DNA of 64,000 bases from an uncultured archaeon. Its GTDB lineage: Archaea; Thermoproteota; Nitrososphaeria_A; Caldarchaeales; Wolframiiraptoraceae. This document shows, piece by piece, positions 25,737 to 33,549 of the stretch. The stretch spans positions 102,819 to 166,818 of the forward strand of contig CALKCF010000006.1 of the NCBI GenBank assembly GCA_938083505.1, in the 5' to 3' direction. The translations under genes and the position numbers were made by a program. The notes beneath the pieces were generated by a model that did not search any database, was not told the origin of the DNA, and saw only the letters and a program-made list of their open reading frames with translations. Each line of letters starts with the position of its first letter. The stretch's first letter is position 1.

Positions 25737-27179
25737 ATGAGGATAAAGGTTTATAACACCCTTACCAAGCGGTTGGAAGATTTCGAACCTTTCGAAGGCA
25801 ATTTTGTTAAGATGTATGTATGTGGACCGACTGTCCAAGATGTGGCACATCTGGGTCATGCAAGAACCTATATAGCTTTTGACGCCATAATAAGATTTCT
25901 TGAATACCGGGGGTACAGGGTGTTTTATGTTAGGAACATCACGGATGTCGGACACATAAGGGAGGAGTCTGGAAGGGATAGAATACTTGAGGGAGCTGAT
26001 AGGGAAAAGCTTGAACCAATGGAGCTCGTGGATAAGTACATGTTGATGTTTTTTGAGGATATGGATGCATTAAAGCTCAGAAGACCGAACATACAACCTA
26101 GGGCAACGATGCACATACTGGATATGATCGAGGTTATTAAGTCGTTAATAGAAAAAGGCTATGCATATGAGGTAAATGGTAACGTATACTTTGATGTCTC
26201 AAAATTCCCAGATTATGGCAAGTTATCCGGAATCAAGTACGAAGAACTCATTAAGCATAGAATAGAGCCTGACCCAAGGAAGAGGAATCCGGCCGACTTC
26301 GCACTTTGGAAGAAAGCTGAAAAGGGGTATCTTCTAAAGTGGCCTAGCATATGGGGTGAGGGGTTTCCTGGATGGCATATAGAATGCTCGGTCATGAGCA
26401 TGAAATACTTGGGACCGCAGATAGATATTCATGGTGGTGGGCAAGAGCTCATACTACCCCATCACGAGAACGAGATAGCCCAGTCAGAAGCGCATACAGG
26501 TAAGAAACCTTTTGTTAAGTATTGGTTACACACTGGCTACTTAACAATAGCTGGTGAAAAGATGTCAAAATCCTTAGGAAACTTTGTGACGATAAGAGAG
26601 ACGTTGAAAAAGTACGATGCTGACACTATAAGGTTTTTCGTACTTTCCTCACACTACAGAAGTAACATAGATTATAACGAAGAAACCATGAGGAGAGCGG
26701 CGGACGCTATCGATAGAATTAAGTCTACACTAAGAGATCTATATTATGAAAAAGAGGATGCCCGTTTAGGAGATGATGAAACAGTATCGAAGGTTTGCGC
26801 AGAAATGAGGAGGAGATTTATAGAAGCCATGGAGATGGATTTCAACACACCCGAAGCCCTCTCTGTAATTCATGAATTGACACGTAAAGCGAACGCGTAC
26901 CTCTCGTCAAAGGCTGTAACAAAAACAGGAATCGATACTTACTACAATACGATACTAGAGCTTTGTAACTCCGTAGGTCTTCTGCAAAACTTTAAACCGA
27001 ATATAGAAATGGATAATTTTATGGTTTCAGGAATTTTAAGGATACTGCTTAATCTTAGGGAAGAATTAAGGAAAAGGGGCATATACGATTTAAGCGACCG
27101 TATTAGAGAAGACCTCAAAGAAATTGGGATGTTTATCGAAGATACGAAGGAAGGGCAAAGGATAAGGTTGAAGAAGTAA
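25737..27179 (+). CDS. cysS: cysteinyl-tRNA synthetase
   Basis: A 480-residue class I synthetase. The N-terminal MYVCGPTVQDVAHLGHART includes the zinc cysteine and HIGH-like motif. GWHIECSVMSMKYLG and HHENEIAQSEAHTG supply the other zinc ligands. KMSKSLGNF is the KMSKS loop. The C-terminal helical anticodon domain completes the protein. An AT-rich stretch with tataatataagata about 30 bases upstream is a good TATA region. The upstream gap also contains short inverted repeats such as tacctt/aaggta. Confidence 0.96.
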   Translation: MRIKVYNTLTKRLEDFEPFEGNFVKMYVCGPTVQDVAHLGHARTYIAFDAIIRFLEYRGYRVFYVRNITDVGHIREESGRDRILEGADREKLEPMELVDKYMLMFFEDMDALKLRRPNIQPRATMHILDMIEVIKSLIEKGYAYEVNGNVYFDVSKFPDYGKLSGIKYEELIKHRIEPDPRKRNPADFALWKKAEKGYLLKWPSIWGEGFPGWHIECSVMSMKYLGPQIDIHGGGQELILPHHENEIAQSEAHTGKKPFVKYWLHTGYLTIAGEKMSKSLGNFVTIRETLKKYDADTIRFFVLSSHYRSNIDYNEETMRRAADAIDRIKSTLRDLYYEKEDARLGDDETVSKVCAEMRRRFIEAMEMDFNTPEALSVIHELTRKANAYLSSKAVTKTGIDTYYNTILELCNSVGLLQNFKPNIEMDNFMVSGILRILLNLREELRKRGIYDLSDRIREDLKEIGMFIEDTKEGQRIRLKK

Positions 27180-27190
27180 CGTCTAACTAG

Positions 27191-27200
27191 TTTTATATAC
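27191..27200 (+). promoter_or_regulatory. TATA box before the CTG-start nucleotidyltransferase
   Basis: The stretch ttttatatac lies 35-44 bases before the CTG at 27235. A transcript start about 25 bases downstream (near 27220) would leave a short leader that carries the AGGGTG ribosome site. The promoter therefore places the start codon close to 27235 and leaves little room for an upstream start. Confidence 0.5.
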
Positions 27201-27221
27201 CTTAGCGCTTTATGAACAAGT

Positions 27222-27227
27222 AGGGTG
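27222..27227 (+). promoter_or_regulatory. Shine-Dalgarno site for the CTG start at 27235
   Basis: AGGGTG is seven bases before CTG 27235, the spacing seen for other genes here. In the nucleotidyltransferase frame, no ATG, GTG or TTG occurs between the TATA box and this CTG. Confidence 0.55.
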
Positions 27228-27234
27228 TTGTAAA

Positions 27235-27936
27235 CTGAAAGCAGTAATTCTCGCAGGAGGTTATGGGAAAAGGCTCAGACCCCTGACTGAGAACGTTCCA
27301 AAACCACTACTCAACGTTTTAGGAAAACCGATACTCTGCTGGCAATTTGAGTGGTTAAAGGCTCATAACATCACCGAGATAATAATATGCACCGGTCATT
27401 TAAAAGAAAAGATCATAGGCGACGTTGGTAGCGGCCAGAAGTTCGGCGTGAAGGTGGGTTATCTTGTGGAAGATGAGCCGTTAGGGACCGGTGGGGCTCT
27501 TAACAATGCAGCACACCTTCTTAGCAAAGATAAGTCATTTATTGTAATTAATGGTGACGTATTAACAAACCTGAATCCAATAGAGTTAGTCGAAGCGCTT
27601 CGGGATGATATTATTGGGGCCATAGCTGTGATTCCTTTACCATCACCTTACGGTGTAGTGACTTTCGATAATACTACGTTTAAGATAATCGAGTTTAAGG
27701 AGAAGCCCAGGCTTTCAGATTATTGGATAAATGCTGGCATCTATGCCTTTACCCCTAAGGTCTTCGATCACTTACCACGGCAGGGCGATTTGGAGAAGAC
27801 TACTTTCCCAGAGTTGGCGAGTCGGGGGTTGCTTAAAGCTGTGCCGTTTAAAGAATGTGAGTGGATAAGTATAGACACTTATAAAGATCTTGAAGATGCG
27901 GCAAAACTCTTAAAGAGCTTAAGCTTTAATCATTAA
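27235..27936 (+). CDS. NDP-sugar pyrophosphorylase (nucleotidyltransferase); CTG start
   Basis: A 233-residue sugar-1-phosphate nucleotidyltransferase. Translating from CTG gives the textbook N-terminus (M)KAVILAGGYGKRLRPLT with VPKPLL following. The first ATG in frame (27448) would remove this catalytic GG-x-G-x-R motif. Also visible are DEPLGTGGALNN, the metal aspartate in VINGDV, and EFKEKP. It ends without a left-handed helix domain, like short GCD1-type enzymes. The sugar cannot be identified. It likely supplies surface glycosylation together with the larger enzyme at 50.2 kb. Confidence 0.9.
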   Translation: MKAVILAGGYGKRLRPLTENVPKPLLNVLGKPILCWQFEWLKAHNITEIIICTGHLKEKIIGDVGSGQKFGVKVGYLVEDEPLGTGGALNNAAHLLSKDKSFIVINGDVLTNLNPIELVEALRDDIIGAIAVIPLPSPYGVVTFDNTTFKIIEFKEKPRLSDYWINAGIYAFTPKVFDHLPRQGDLEKTTFPELASRGLLKAVPFKECEWISIDTYKDLEDAAKLLKSLSFNH

Positions 27937-27942
27937 GCGACG

Positions 27943-28449
27943 TTATAGCTTTTTCGCCATGACGTATGCATCTTCACCATCCATATAATAATGTGCCAGC
28001 ACCTCTACTTTCTGGAAGCCAAGTTTCTCATACATTACAATAGCTGGTTTATTGGAGACCCTTACTTCTAGATAAACTTCGTAGCAGTTATAATCGTGCT
28101 TCAGAGCTTCCATCGCACATTTCATCAGGGCCGTACCTATGTGCATCCGTCTGTAATTTGGAAGAACTGCTATGGATACTATGTGACCTACCTTCTTCAG
28201 CTTAAGCCTTTCTATCTTCGAAAATGTCCGTTCTACCCTACACATAACATAGCCTACTATCTTCCTGTCACATTCTGCGACAAAGAAAGCTTTCGGAGCA
28301 TCCCTATAGAGCGTTTCGAAGAAAGAGAACGTATAATTTTCCGGGAGACATAATCTGTTAATATGCATTACTTGAAGTAAATCGTTCGGATTTACATTCC
28401 TTATAACAATGTTTGGTGGGGTTTCGATATATCTCGAAAGACCTTCCAC
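27943..28449 (-). CDS. rimI: RimI-like N-terminal protein acetyltransferase (GNAT)
   Basis: A 168-residue GNAT acetyltransferase resembling archaeal RimI/Ard1, which acetylates protein N-termini. The acetyl-CoA pyrophosphate loop is VLPNYRRMHIGTAL. The EVYLEVRVSNKPAIVMYEKLGF segment is typical of the RimI/Naa10 group. The GTG at 28449 follows GGTGAccgtgc, a good Shine-Dalgarno match. Convergent with the nucleotidyltransferase gene, 6 bases apart. Confidence 0.9.
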   Translation of the reverse strand: MEGLSRYIETPPNIVIRNVNPNDLLQVMHINRLCLPENYTFSFFETLYRDAPKAFFVAECDRKIVGYVMCRVERTFSKIERLKLKKVGHIVSIAVLPNYRRMHIGTALMKCAMEALKHDYNCYEVYLEVRVSNKPAIVMYEKLGFQKVEVLAHYYMDGEDAYVMAKKL

Positions 28450-28520
28450 GCACGGTCACCAACACATATCTTCATTCTAAGGATTAGATAAAGATATTTA
28501 TTGAGGTTTTGACGTAAAGA

Positions 28521-29639
28521 TTGTTGCGAGAGTATTTGTCAGAATTCGGGTACGGCCTAGCCGAGTTAGAGAACATAAAGACTTTTATTACAAAAAGATT
28601 TACCGTCGAGGATGTGTTTTTTGAGGAAAATATTCTTTCCTTTATTATAAAGGAACGTTACATTAAAGAACCATTCAAAGAGTTGGTTTTTGACCTAAGA
28701 AGCATCGGATATGTTCCAATAGCAGTTCAGGAAGGTGACAGGATACTTATAAGAGTGTTTCCCTACAGAAAAGTCGTCGAGAAAACGAGCAGGATACCTT
28801 TGATATTGTTCTTCGTTACACTCGGCACAGTATCTATCGATGGTTATTTACGTTCTCTATCGTATGCCGACATATTTTCTAGAACATTCGGCCAGTTTAA
28901 TGTTATAGAGGTTTTATTAAACACATTGCTTTTCTCCGTCGCTCTAATGTCTATAATAGGTCTGCATGAATTTGGTCACCTCCTTTCGGCTAAGGCTAGC
29001 GGCATGGATGCAACACCTCCATACTTCATACCAGGAGTGCCAGGCCTTATGCCGACGTTCGGAGCGGTCATATTCCAAAAAGACCCCGCGATTAACAAAG
29101 ACAGCCTATTCGACAGCGGCATAAGCGGTCCTGTCATGGGGTTCATCGCAAGCATGTTTGTAGCGATAGCCGCCTTCTTGACAGCTAACTGGCTGAGCGT
29201 ATCAGAATACGAATTTGTCCAGACATTAATAGCAAGGGAGGGGGGCGTGTTTCTACCTTCGCCGCTCGCATTCTATTTGCTCAGACCTATTTTTGGTAAA
29301 CCGGATATGGTACCCTTCTTTTCCACATTAGGTTTCGCAGCATGGCTTGGTATGGTTGTGACTGCGATAAATTTATTCCCTGCATGGCAGCTGGACGGTG
29401 GTAGAATCTTCAGACCCATACTATCGAGAAAGCAGTACATCATAGCTTCGTACGTTTCGGCACTTGCCTTAATAATAATGGGATATTTTTTGTTAGGCAT
29501 CTTAATCTTACTCATATCTTCCCGAACACCTGATATAGTGCCGCTCGACCAGGTCTCACCACTTTCGAAGAAAAGGAAGTTAGCCCTTTTGGGAGTTGTT
29601 GGAATTCTCGTTCTGACCTTTGTCCCTCTCTCCTTCTAA
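28521..29639 (+). CDS. site-2 protease family (M50) intramembrane metalloprotease
   Basis: A 372-residue multi-helix membrane protease. The N-terminal 90 residues form a soluble region. The zinc motif is HEFGH (near residue 150), followed by the YFIPGVPGLMPTFGAV loop, and the third ligand lies in NLFPAWQLDGGRI. This arrangement is typical of the archaeal/plant EGY-like M50 group. The start is a TTG at 28521. The 3' end overlaps the convergent LarA-like gene by 60 bases. Substrate unknown. Confidence 0.9.
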   Translation: MLREYLSEFGYGLAELENIKTFITKRFTVEDVFFEENILSFIIKERYIKEPFKELVFDLRSIGYVPIAVQEGDRILIRVFPYRKVVEKTSRIPLILFFVTLGTVSIDGYLRSLSYADIFSRTFGQFNVIEVLLNTLLFSVALMSIIGLHEFGHLLSAKASGMDATPPYFIPGVPGLMPTFGAVIFQKDPAINKDSLFDSGISGPVMGFIASMFVAIAAFLTANWLSVSEYEFVQTLIAREGGVFLPSPLAFYLLRPIFGKPDMVPFFSTLGFAAWLGMVVTAINLFPAWQLDGGRIFRPILSRKQYIIASYVSALALIIMGYFLLGILILLISSRTPDIVPLDQVSPLSKKRKLALLGVVGILVLTFVPLSF

Positions 29640-30827
29640 AGATACCGAAATTCTTGAACCATCCGGGACAAACGTTACGTTACATTCTTTTCCTTTTATC
29701 CTTAAGGCATAGGAGAGTGCATCCGATAATGTGTCAAATGCTTTTGCTCCCAACAACCTTTCTACGTAGGTCTTAGGCAGAGTCGAGACCAGAACTATCT
29801 TGTACTTTCTATACAAGAGTTTAAACTTATTGATGAGTACCGCTTCATGATGGATTATGCTTGACGGACGATAATCATCTTTCTCTAATACGTACCTGCT
29901 AAGCTCTGTTACAAATTCAGGACTGCCTAATCCATTAGTACACTCGCTTACTAGTATTAGGACGCCGTCATTCTTTATTATGTGTTCAAAGTTTCCTAAA
30001 GTTTGGAGTGTGTTCATCAATGTCGAATCGTAAGGCGTACCTCCTGGGCTTACTATGAGTATGTCTGTTTTATCCTTTAACCTTACCGTTAGGACGTTAT
30101 GTGCTAAATTGGACGCGGAGGCCGCAACACTTTCCGGCTGTCCCGCGAAAACTTTCACAAGCCCTTTTTTATCTGAGTGGACTGTTTGTAAGGCAATGCT
30201 GGGTTTAAGATTGTTAGCAAGCTCCCACAGACTTTCTATACTCTTTGCACGTTTCGGTCTTGATTTTGTGTGCGTCGCCCCCATAATGATTGTGTGTCTG
30301 TAATCAAGTAGACCGTAAGTACCATGGTGCTCTGTAGGCAGGAGCACGATTTTAAGGTCGCTATTCAAGTAGTCTCGATGAACCTGGAGACCGCTAACAT
30401 CCTCTAAAACCCATCCAGAAGATTCTGAGTAACGGTCCACAATGGCTACGTTAATATTAGTGACATCGACACCTTCAATGTTTGTGAAATTTTCAATCCC
30501 CACTTTACCGTATCTCCAAGGTGAAAGCAGCACGTGTAAAGATGCCCCATCGCTCTTGTGCTGAACAATAAAATCAATTACTTTTCTGTATACGCGTAAG
30601 AAACTTTCGGTCGGTAATTGGGTATCGACCAAAAGCGAAATTTTCTTAGGCGGTCGTATTAACCTTTCGAACTCCCCATGCCCTAAACTCTCAATAGCTG
30701 ACTCTGCCTCTGCTTCAACATTATTGACCTCGACTGACCTACTCGGCTCTGCTACAACGCACTGTATTTCTGATGGTACGTCAACAAATATCTCCGTTTT
30801 GCCATACTTTAGCCAAATCTCGACCAA
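29580..30827 (-). CDS. LarA-like (DUF2088, lactate racemase family) protein with altered active-site region
   Basis: A 415-residue protein with the two-domain plan of nickel-pincer lactate racemase. The N-terminal domain has VDTQLPTESFLRVYRKVIDF. The C-terminal domain has SPGGTPYDSTLMNTLQ, GVLILVSECTNGLGSPEF and a late VLVSTLP. In classical LarA the cofactor lysine and histidine lie in a PHxxxGxSGGxK-like stretch. Here the equivalent region reads EHHGTYGLLDYRHTIIMGATH, with no GGxK. It may therefore racemise another 2-hydroxyacid or use a different mechanism. No larB, larC or larE is in the window. Starts at TTG. Overlaps the M50 gene by 60 bases at the 3' end. Confidence 0.78.
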   Translation of the reverse strand: MVEIWLKYGKTEIFVDVPSEIQCVVAEPSRSVEVNNVEAEAESAIESLGHGEFERLIRPPKKISLLVDTQLPTESFLRVYRKVIDFIVQHKSDGASLHVLLSPWRYGKVGIENFTNIEGVDVTNINVAIVDRYSESSGWVLEDVSGLQVHRDYLNSDLKIVLLPTEHHGTYGLLDYRHTIIMGATHTKSRPKRAKSIESLWELANNLKPSIALQTVHSDKKGLVKVFAGQPESVAASASNLAHNVLTVRLKDKTDILIVSPGGTPYDSTLMNTLQTLGNFEHIIKNDGVLILVSECTNGLGSPEFVTELSRYVLEKDDYRPSSIIHHEAVLINKFKLLYRKYKIVLVSTLPKTYVERLLGAKAFDTLSDALSYALRIKGKECNVTFVPDGSRISVSLEGERDKGQNENSNNSQKG

Positions 30828-30895
30828 ATCTTTCCGACCTTCCCATAGTAAGCTGATAAGATTGATATAAGTGATTATACGTATGTAACATCGCT

Positions 30896-31519
30896 ATGGA
30901 ACCTCAAGAAATCCTTTCGTTTATATCTTCAAGGGCAAGCGCAAAGGTTCCGGGCGATGGTGATGTATCATTTGACGAGGTTATAAGAGCATTGGAGGTT
31001 GCAATCTCCGCACCGTCAGCGCACAATGCTCAACCCTGGAGATTCGTCATTGTCAAGGATTCAAAAGTGAAGGAAAAGCTGATCGAGGAAATGGCAGTCT
31101 CGTGGCGTGAAGATTTAAGGAGAGATGGGCTGGATGAGAAGATTATAGACGAAATCATAAGAACATCAACAGAGAGAAGCATGAATGCCTCAGCCATCAT
31201 CGTAGTATGTCTTACGATGGAGAACATGCATAAGTACCCTGACGATAGGCGGAACAAATGCGAGTACATAATGGCAGTCCAATCAGTAGCCGCAGCAATA
31301 GAGAATATGCTTTTGGCATTCCATGCGATGGGCATATCAGCCTGCTGGAGGTGCGGTGCATTATTTGCTCCGGAGGTTGTAAGGAAGGTTTTAAGACTTC
31401 CAAATACTTTCGAGCCGCAAGCGATCGTAGAGGTCTCACGTGGCGGCATCTCATCAAAACCTCCTAGGAAACCATTAAATGAGGTTGCGTGTCTGAACTT
31501 TTGGGGAAATTATATATGA
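30896..31519 (+). CDS. nitroreductase-fold protein resembling the C-terminal domain of FbiB
   Basis: A 207-residue FMN-binding nitroreductase-fold protein. Its motif series follows the C-terminal domain of mycobacterial FbiB: APSAHNAQPWRFV near residue 40, WREDLRRDGL, a YPDDRR segment, then GISACWRCGALFAPEVVRKVLRLP. FbiB-C reduces dehydro-F420-0 in the pathway that uses phosphoenolpyruvate. The stop overlaps the cofD start (ATGA), indicating coupled translation, so a role in F420 maturation is likely. A ttatacg element 25 bases before the ATG suggests a leaderless mRNA. It may instead be a general nitroreductase. Confidence 0.82.
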   Translation: MEPQEILSFISSRASAKVPGDGDVSFDEVIRALEVAISAPSAHNAQPWRFVIVKDSKVKEKLIEEMAVSWREDLRRDGLDEKIIDEIIRTSTERSMNASAIIVVCLTMENMHKYPDDRRNKCEYIMAVQSVAAAIENMLLAFHAMGISACWRCGALFAPEVVRKVLRLPNTFEPQAIVEVSRGGISSKPPRKPLNEVACLNFWGNYI

Positions 31520-32442
31520 TAACAGCTCTTGCTGGTGGTGTCGGAGCCGCCAAGCTTATTGATGGGCTCTCTTCGATAGTTCCACCTGAGAAGCTGACGA
31601 TAATAGTGAATACGGGAGACGACTGCGAGTTTTACGGCCTACATATCTCGCCCGATGTCGACATAATCACCTATACTTTGGCAGGGCTGGTCGATGAGGA
31701 AAAAGGATGGGGTATAAAGAACGATACATTTAACTGTCTTGATATGCTAAGGCTTTATGGTTATGATACGTGGTTCAAGCTCGGAGACAAAGATCTAGCA
31801 ACCCATATCCATAGAACTATGATGTTGAAGTCTGGTTACAAGCTCTCCGAAGTAACGAGAGACATATGTGCTAAGCTCCGTATCAAGCAAAAGATCATAC
31901 CAATGACCGATGACTACTTCGCGACGAAAATAAAGACTGATAGGGATACTCTGCATTTTCAAGAATATTTGGTGAAAAGGGGCTCTGTTGATGTCGTTCG
32001 CGATATTATATACGACGGTGCTGAGGTTGCAAAGCCGGCACCAGGTGTTATAGAGTCGATAATGGATGCTGAGATCATCATAATATGTCCGAGCAACCCT
32101 TTAGTGAGTATAGGCACGATACTTGCCATTAAGGGCGTGCGTCAAGCCCTGAAGGGGGCCAAAGCCAAGAAGGTTGCGGTTTCACCTATAATTGGCGGTA
32201 CCGTAGTCAAGGGACCTGCAGACAAAATGATGAAGTACTTAGGCATGGAAGTCTCCGCTCTAGGTGTAGCCAAACTTTATTCCGACTTCTTAGACATATT
32301 CGTAATAGACGAGGTTGACGCTCCACTTGCGCATGAGGTTGAAAAGCTGGGCATAAAGGCTGTTATAACCAACACGCTGATGAGGACCAGAGAAGATAGG
32401 ATCAGGTTAGCGAAGTTCGTCTTAGATATTGCTTCTACATAA
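31516..32442 (+). CDS. cofD: 2-phospho-L-lactate (or enolpyruvyl) transferase CofD
   Basis: A 308-residue enzyme that joins the phospho-lactyl or phospho-enolpyruvyl group from its GDP-activated form to FO, making F420-0 or dehydro-F420-0. The N-terminus ALAGGVGAAKLIDGL, the NTGDDCEFYGLHISPDVD segment, and GWGIKNDTF are the CofD signatures. The later PSNPLVSIGTILAI loop binds GDP. The ATG at 31516 overlaps the previous stop as ATGA and follows ggggaaat. A GTG at 31489 would add nine unsupported residues. Confidence 0.95.
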   Translation: MITALAGGVGAAKLIDGLSSIVPPEKLTIIVNTGDDCEFYGLHISPDVDIITYTLAGLVDEEKGWGIKNDTFNCLDMLRLYGYDTWFKLGDKDLATHIHRTMMLKSGYKLSEVTRDICAKLRIKQKIIPMTDDYFATKIKTDRDTLHFQEYLVKRGSVDVVRDIIYDGAEVAKPAPGVIESIMDAEIIIICPSNPLVSIGTILAIKGVRQALKGAKAKKVAVSPIIGGTVVKGPADKMMKYLGMEVSALGVAKLYSDFLDIFVIDEVDAPLAHEVEKLGIKAVITNTLMRTREDRIRLAKFVLDIAST

Positions 32443-32450
32443 AGAAAAGC

Positions 32451-33464
32451 TTAAGGTACCAAGACGGCTCTTGTCCTGACCTCACTCCTTTTCAGCTTTT
32501 TGAGGACCTCGTTCACTTTTTCTAAGGGATATTTCTCGCAGACGGGTTTTATCTTTCCGGCACGTGCCAACTCTATCACGTCCCTCATCATCCATCTGGA
32601 GCCGATCACTGAGCCGACTATCCTTTTCTCCTCATGGAAGAAGAATTCGCCAAGTTTGATGTGAACACCAATGACAACAGTTCCGGACGGTTTTGTGATC
32701 CTTATCGCTTGCTCAGCAACAACATCCGAGGGGGCAAAGACTATACTGGAATCGACCCCACCCAGTTTTTTTATCTCCTCCACCGGGTCGCTGGTTGATG
32801 AATTTATTATTACATCGGCCCCCAGCTCCTTTGCCACCTCCAAATGCTCTCTGCTCCTGCTGACCGCTATGATCTCAGCACCATAAAGTTTAGCAATTTG
32901 GACGACCATGTGACCTACTCCGCCTATACCGAAGACTGCCACTCTCTTCCCTGGCTTTAGCTCCGCCTTAAGTACTGCACCATATGCTGTTATACCAGGA
33001 CAAAACAGCGGAGCAGCTTCAATTGGGTCTAGGTTATCAGGTATTGGATAGACGTACCGCCAGTCGGCAAGAACGTACTCGGCGTATCCGCCATCAACGG
33101 TCTCACCAGTTATCTTCTTACCAGGGCAAAGGTGCTCAAGTCCCTTTAGACAGTATTCACACTTACCGCAGGCAGTCCAGAGCGGTTGAATACCCACCCT
33201 CTGTCCAATACTCAAACCCTCCACACCTCGACCTAATTCGTGTATCGTACCTACTATTTCATGTCCGGGTATTATCGGTGACTTTGACGGCAAACCATAC
33301 TTGACCCAATCCCCCTCGATCATGTGTAGGTTTGACCTGCATACGCCGCATGCTTCTACTTTAACTATAATCTGTCCATCTTTTGGTTCAGGTATGGGTA
33401 CATCCTCAACAACAATCGGATCATTCTCGACGGGTGCCGGCTTATAGAGAAGTGCTGCTTTCAT
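32451..33464 (-). CDS. zinc-dependent alcohol dehydrogenase (MDR family)
   Basis: A 337-residue medium-chain dehydrogenase. The catalytic zinc site begins with CGVCRSNLHM (Cys in place of the more common Asp-His spacing) and PGHEIVGTI. The four structural-zinc cysteines are in CGKCEYCLKGLEHLC, and the NAD(P) loop is GIGGVGHMVVQIAK. Closest in style to the archaeal and Zn-ADH/aldehyde reductase group. Substrate cannot be set. Convergent with cofD, 8 bases apart. Confidence 0.9.
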   Translation of the reverse strand: MKAALLYKPAPVENDPIVVEDVPIPEPKDGQIIVKVEACGVCRSNLHMIEGDWVKYGLPSKSPIIPGHEIVGTIHELGRGVEGLSIGQRVGIQPLWTACGKCEYCLKGLEHLCPGKKITGETVDGGYAEYVLADWRYVYPIPDNLDPIEAAPLFCPGITAYGAVLKAELKPGKRVAVFGIGGVGHMVVQIAKLYGAEIIAVSRSREHLEVAKELGADVIINSSTSDPVEEIKKLGGVDSSIVFAPSDVVAEQAIRITKPSGTVVIGVHIKLGEFFFHEEKRIVGSVIGSRWMMRDVIELARAGKIKPVCEKYPLEKVNEVLKKLKRSEVRTRAVLVP

Positions 33465-33549
33465 GTTTAGCAGATTCTAAATTATTTCTTATAAAATTAA
33501 CTCTTTGCTATCGTGTAGGTGCATGAAATTTTCGTAGCGGGATGTATTT

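Noticed and set aside
27448..27450. ATG as start of the sugar nucleotidyltransferase
   Set aside because: It would delete the GG-x-G-x-R catalytic loop and over 70 conserved residues.
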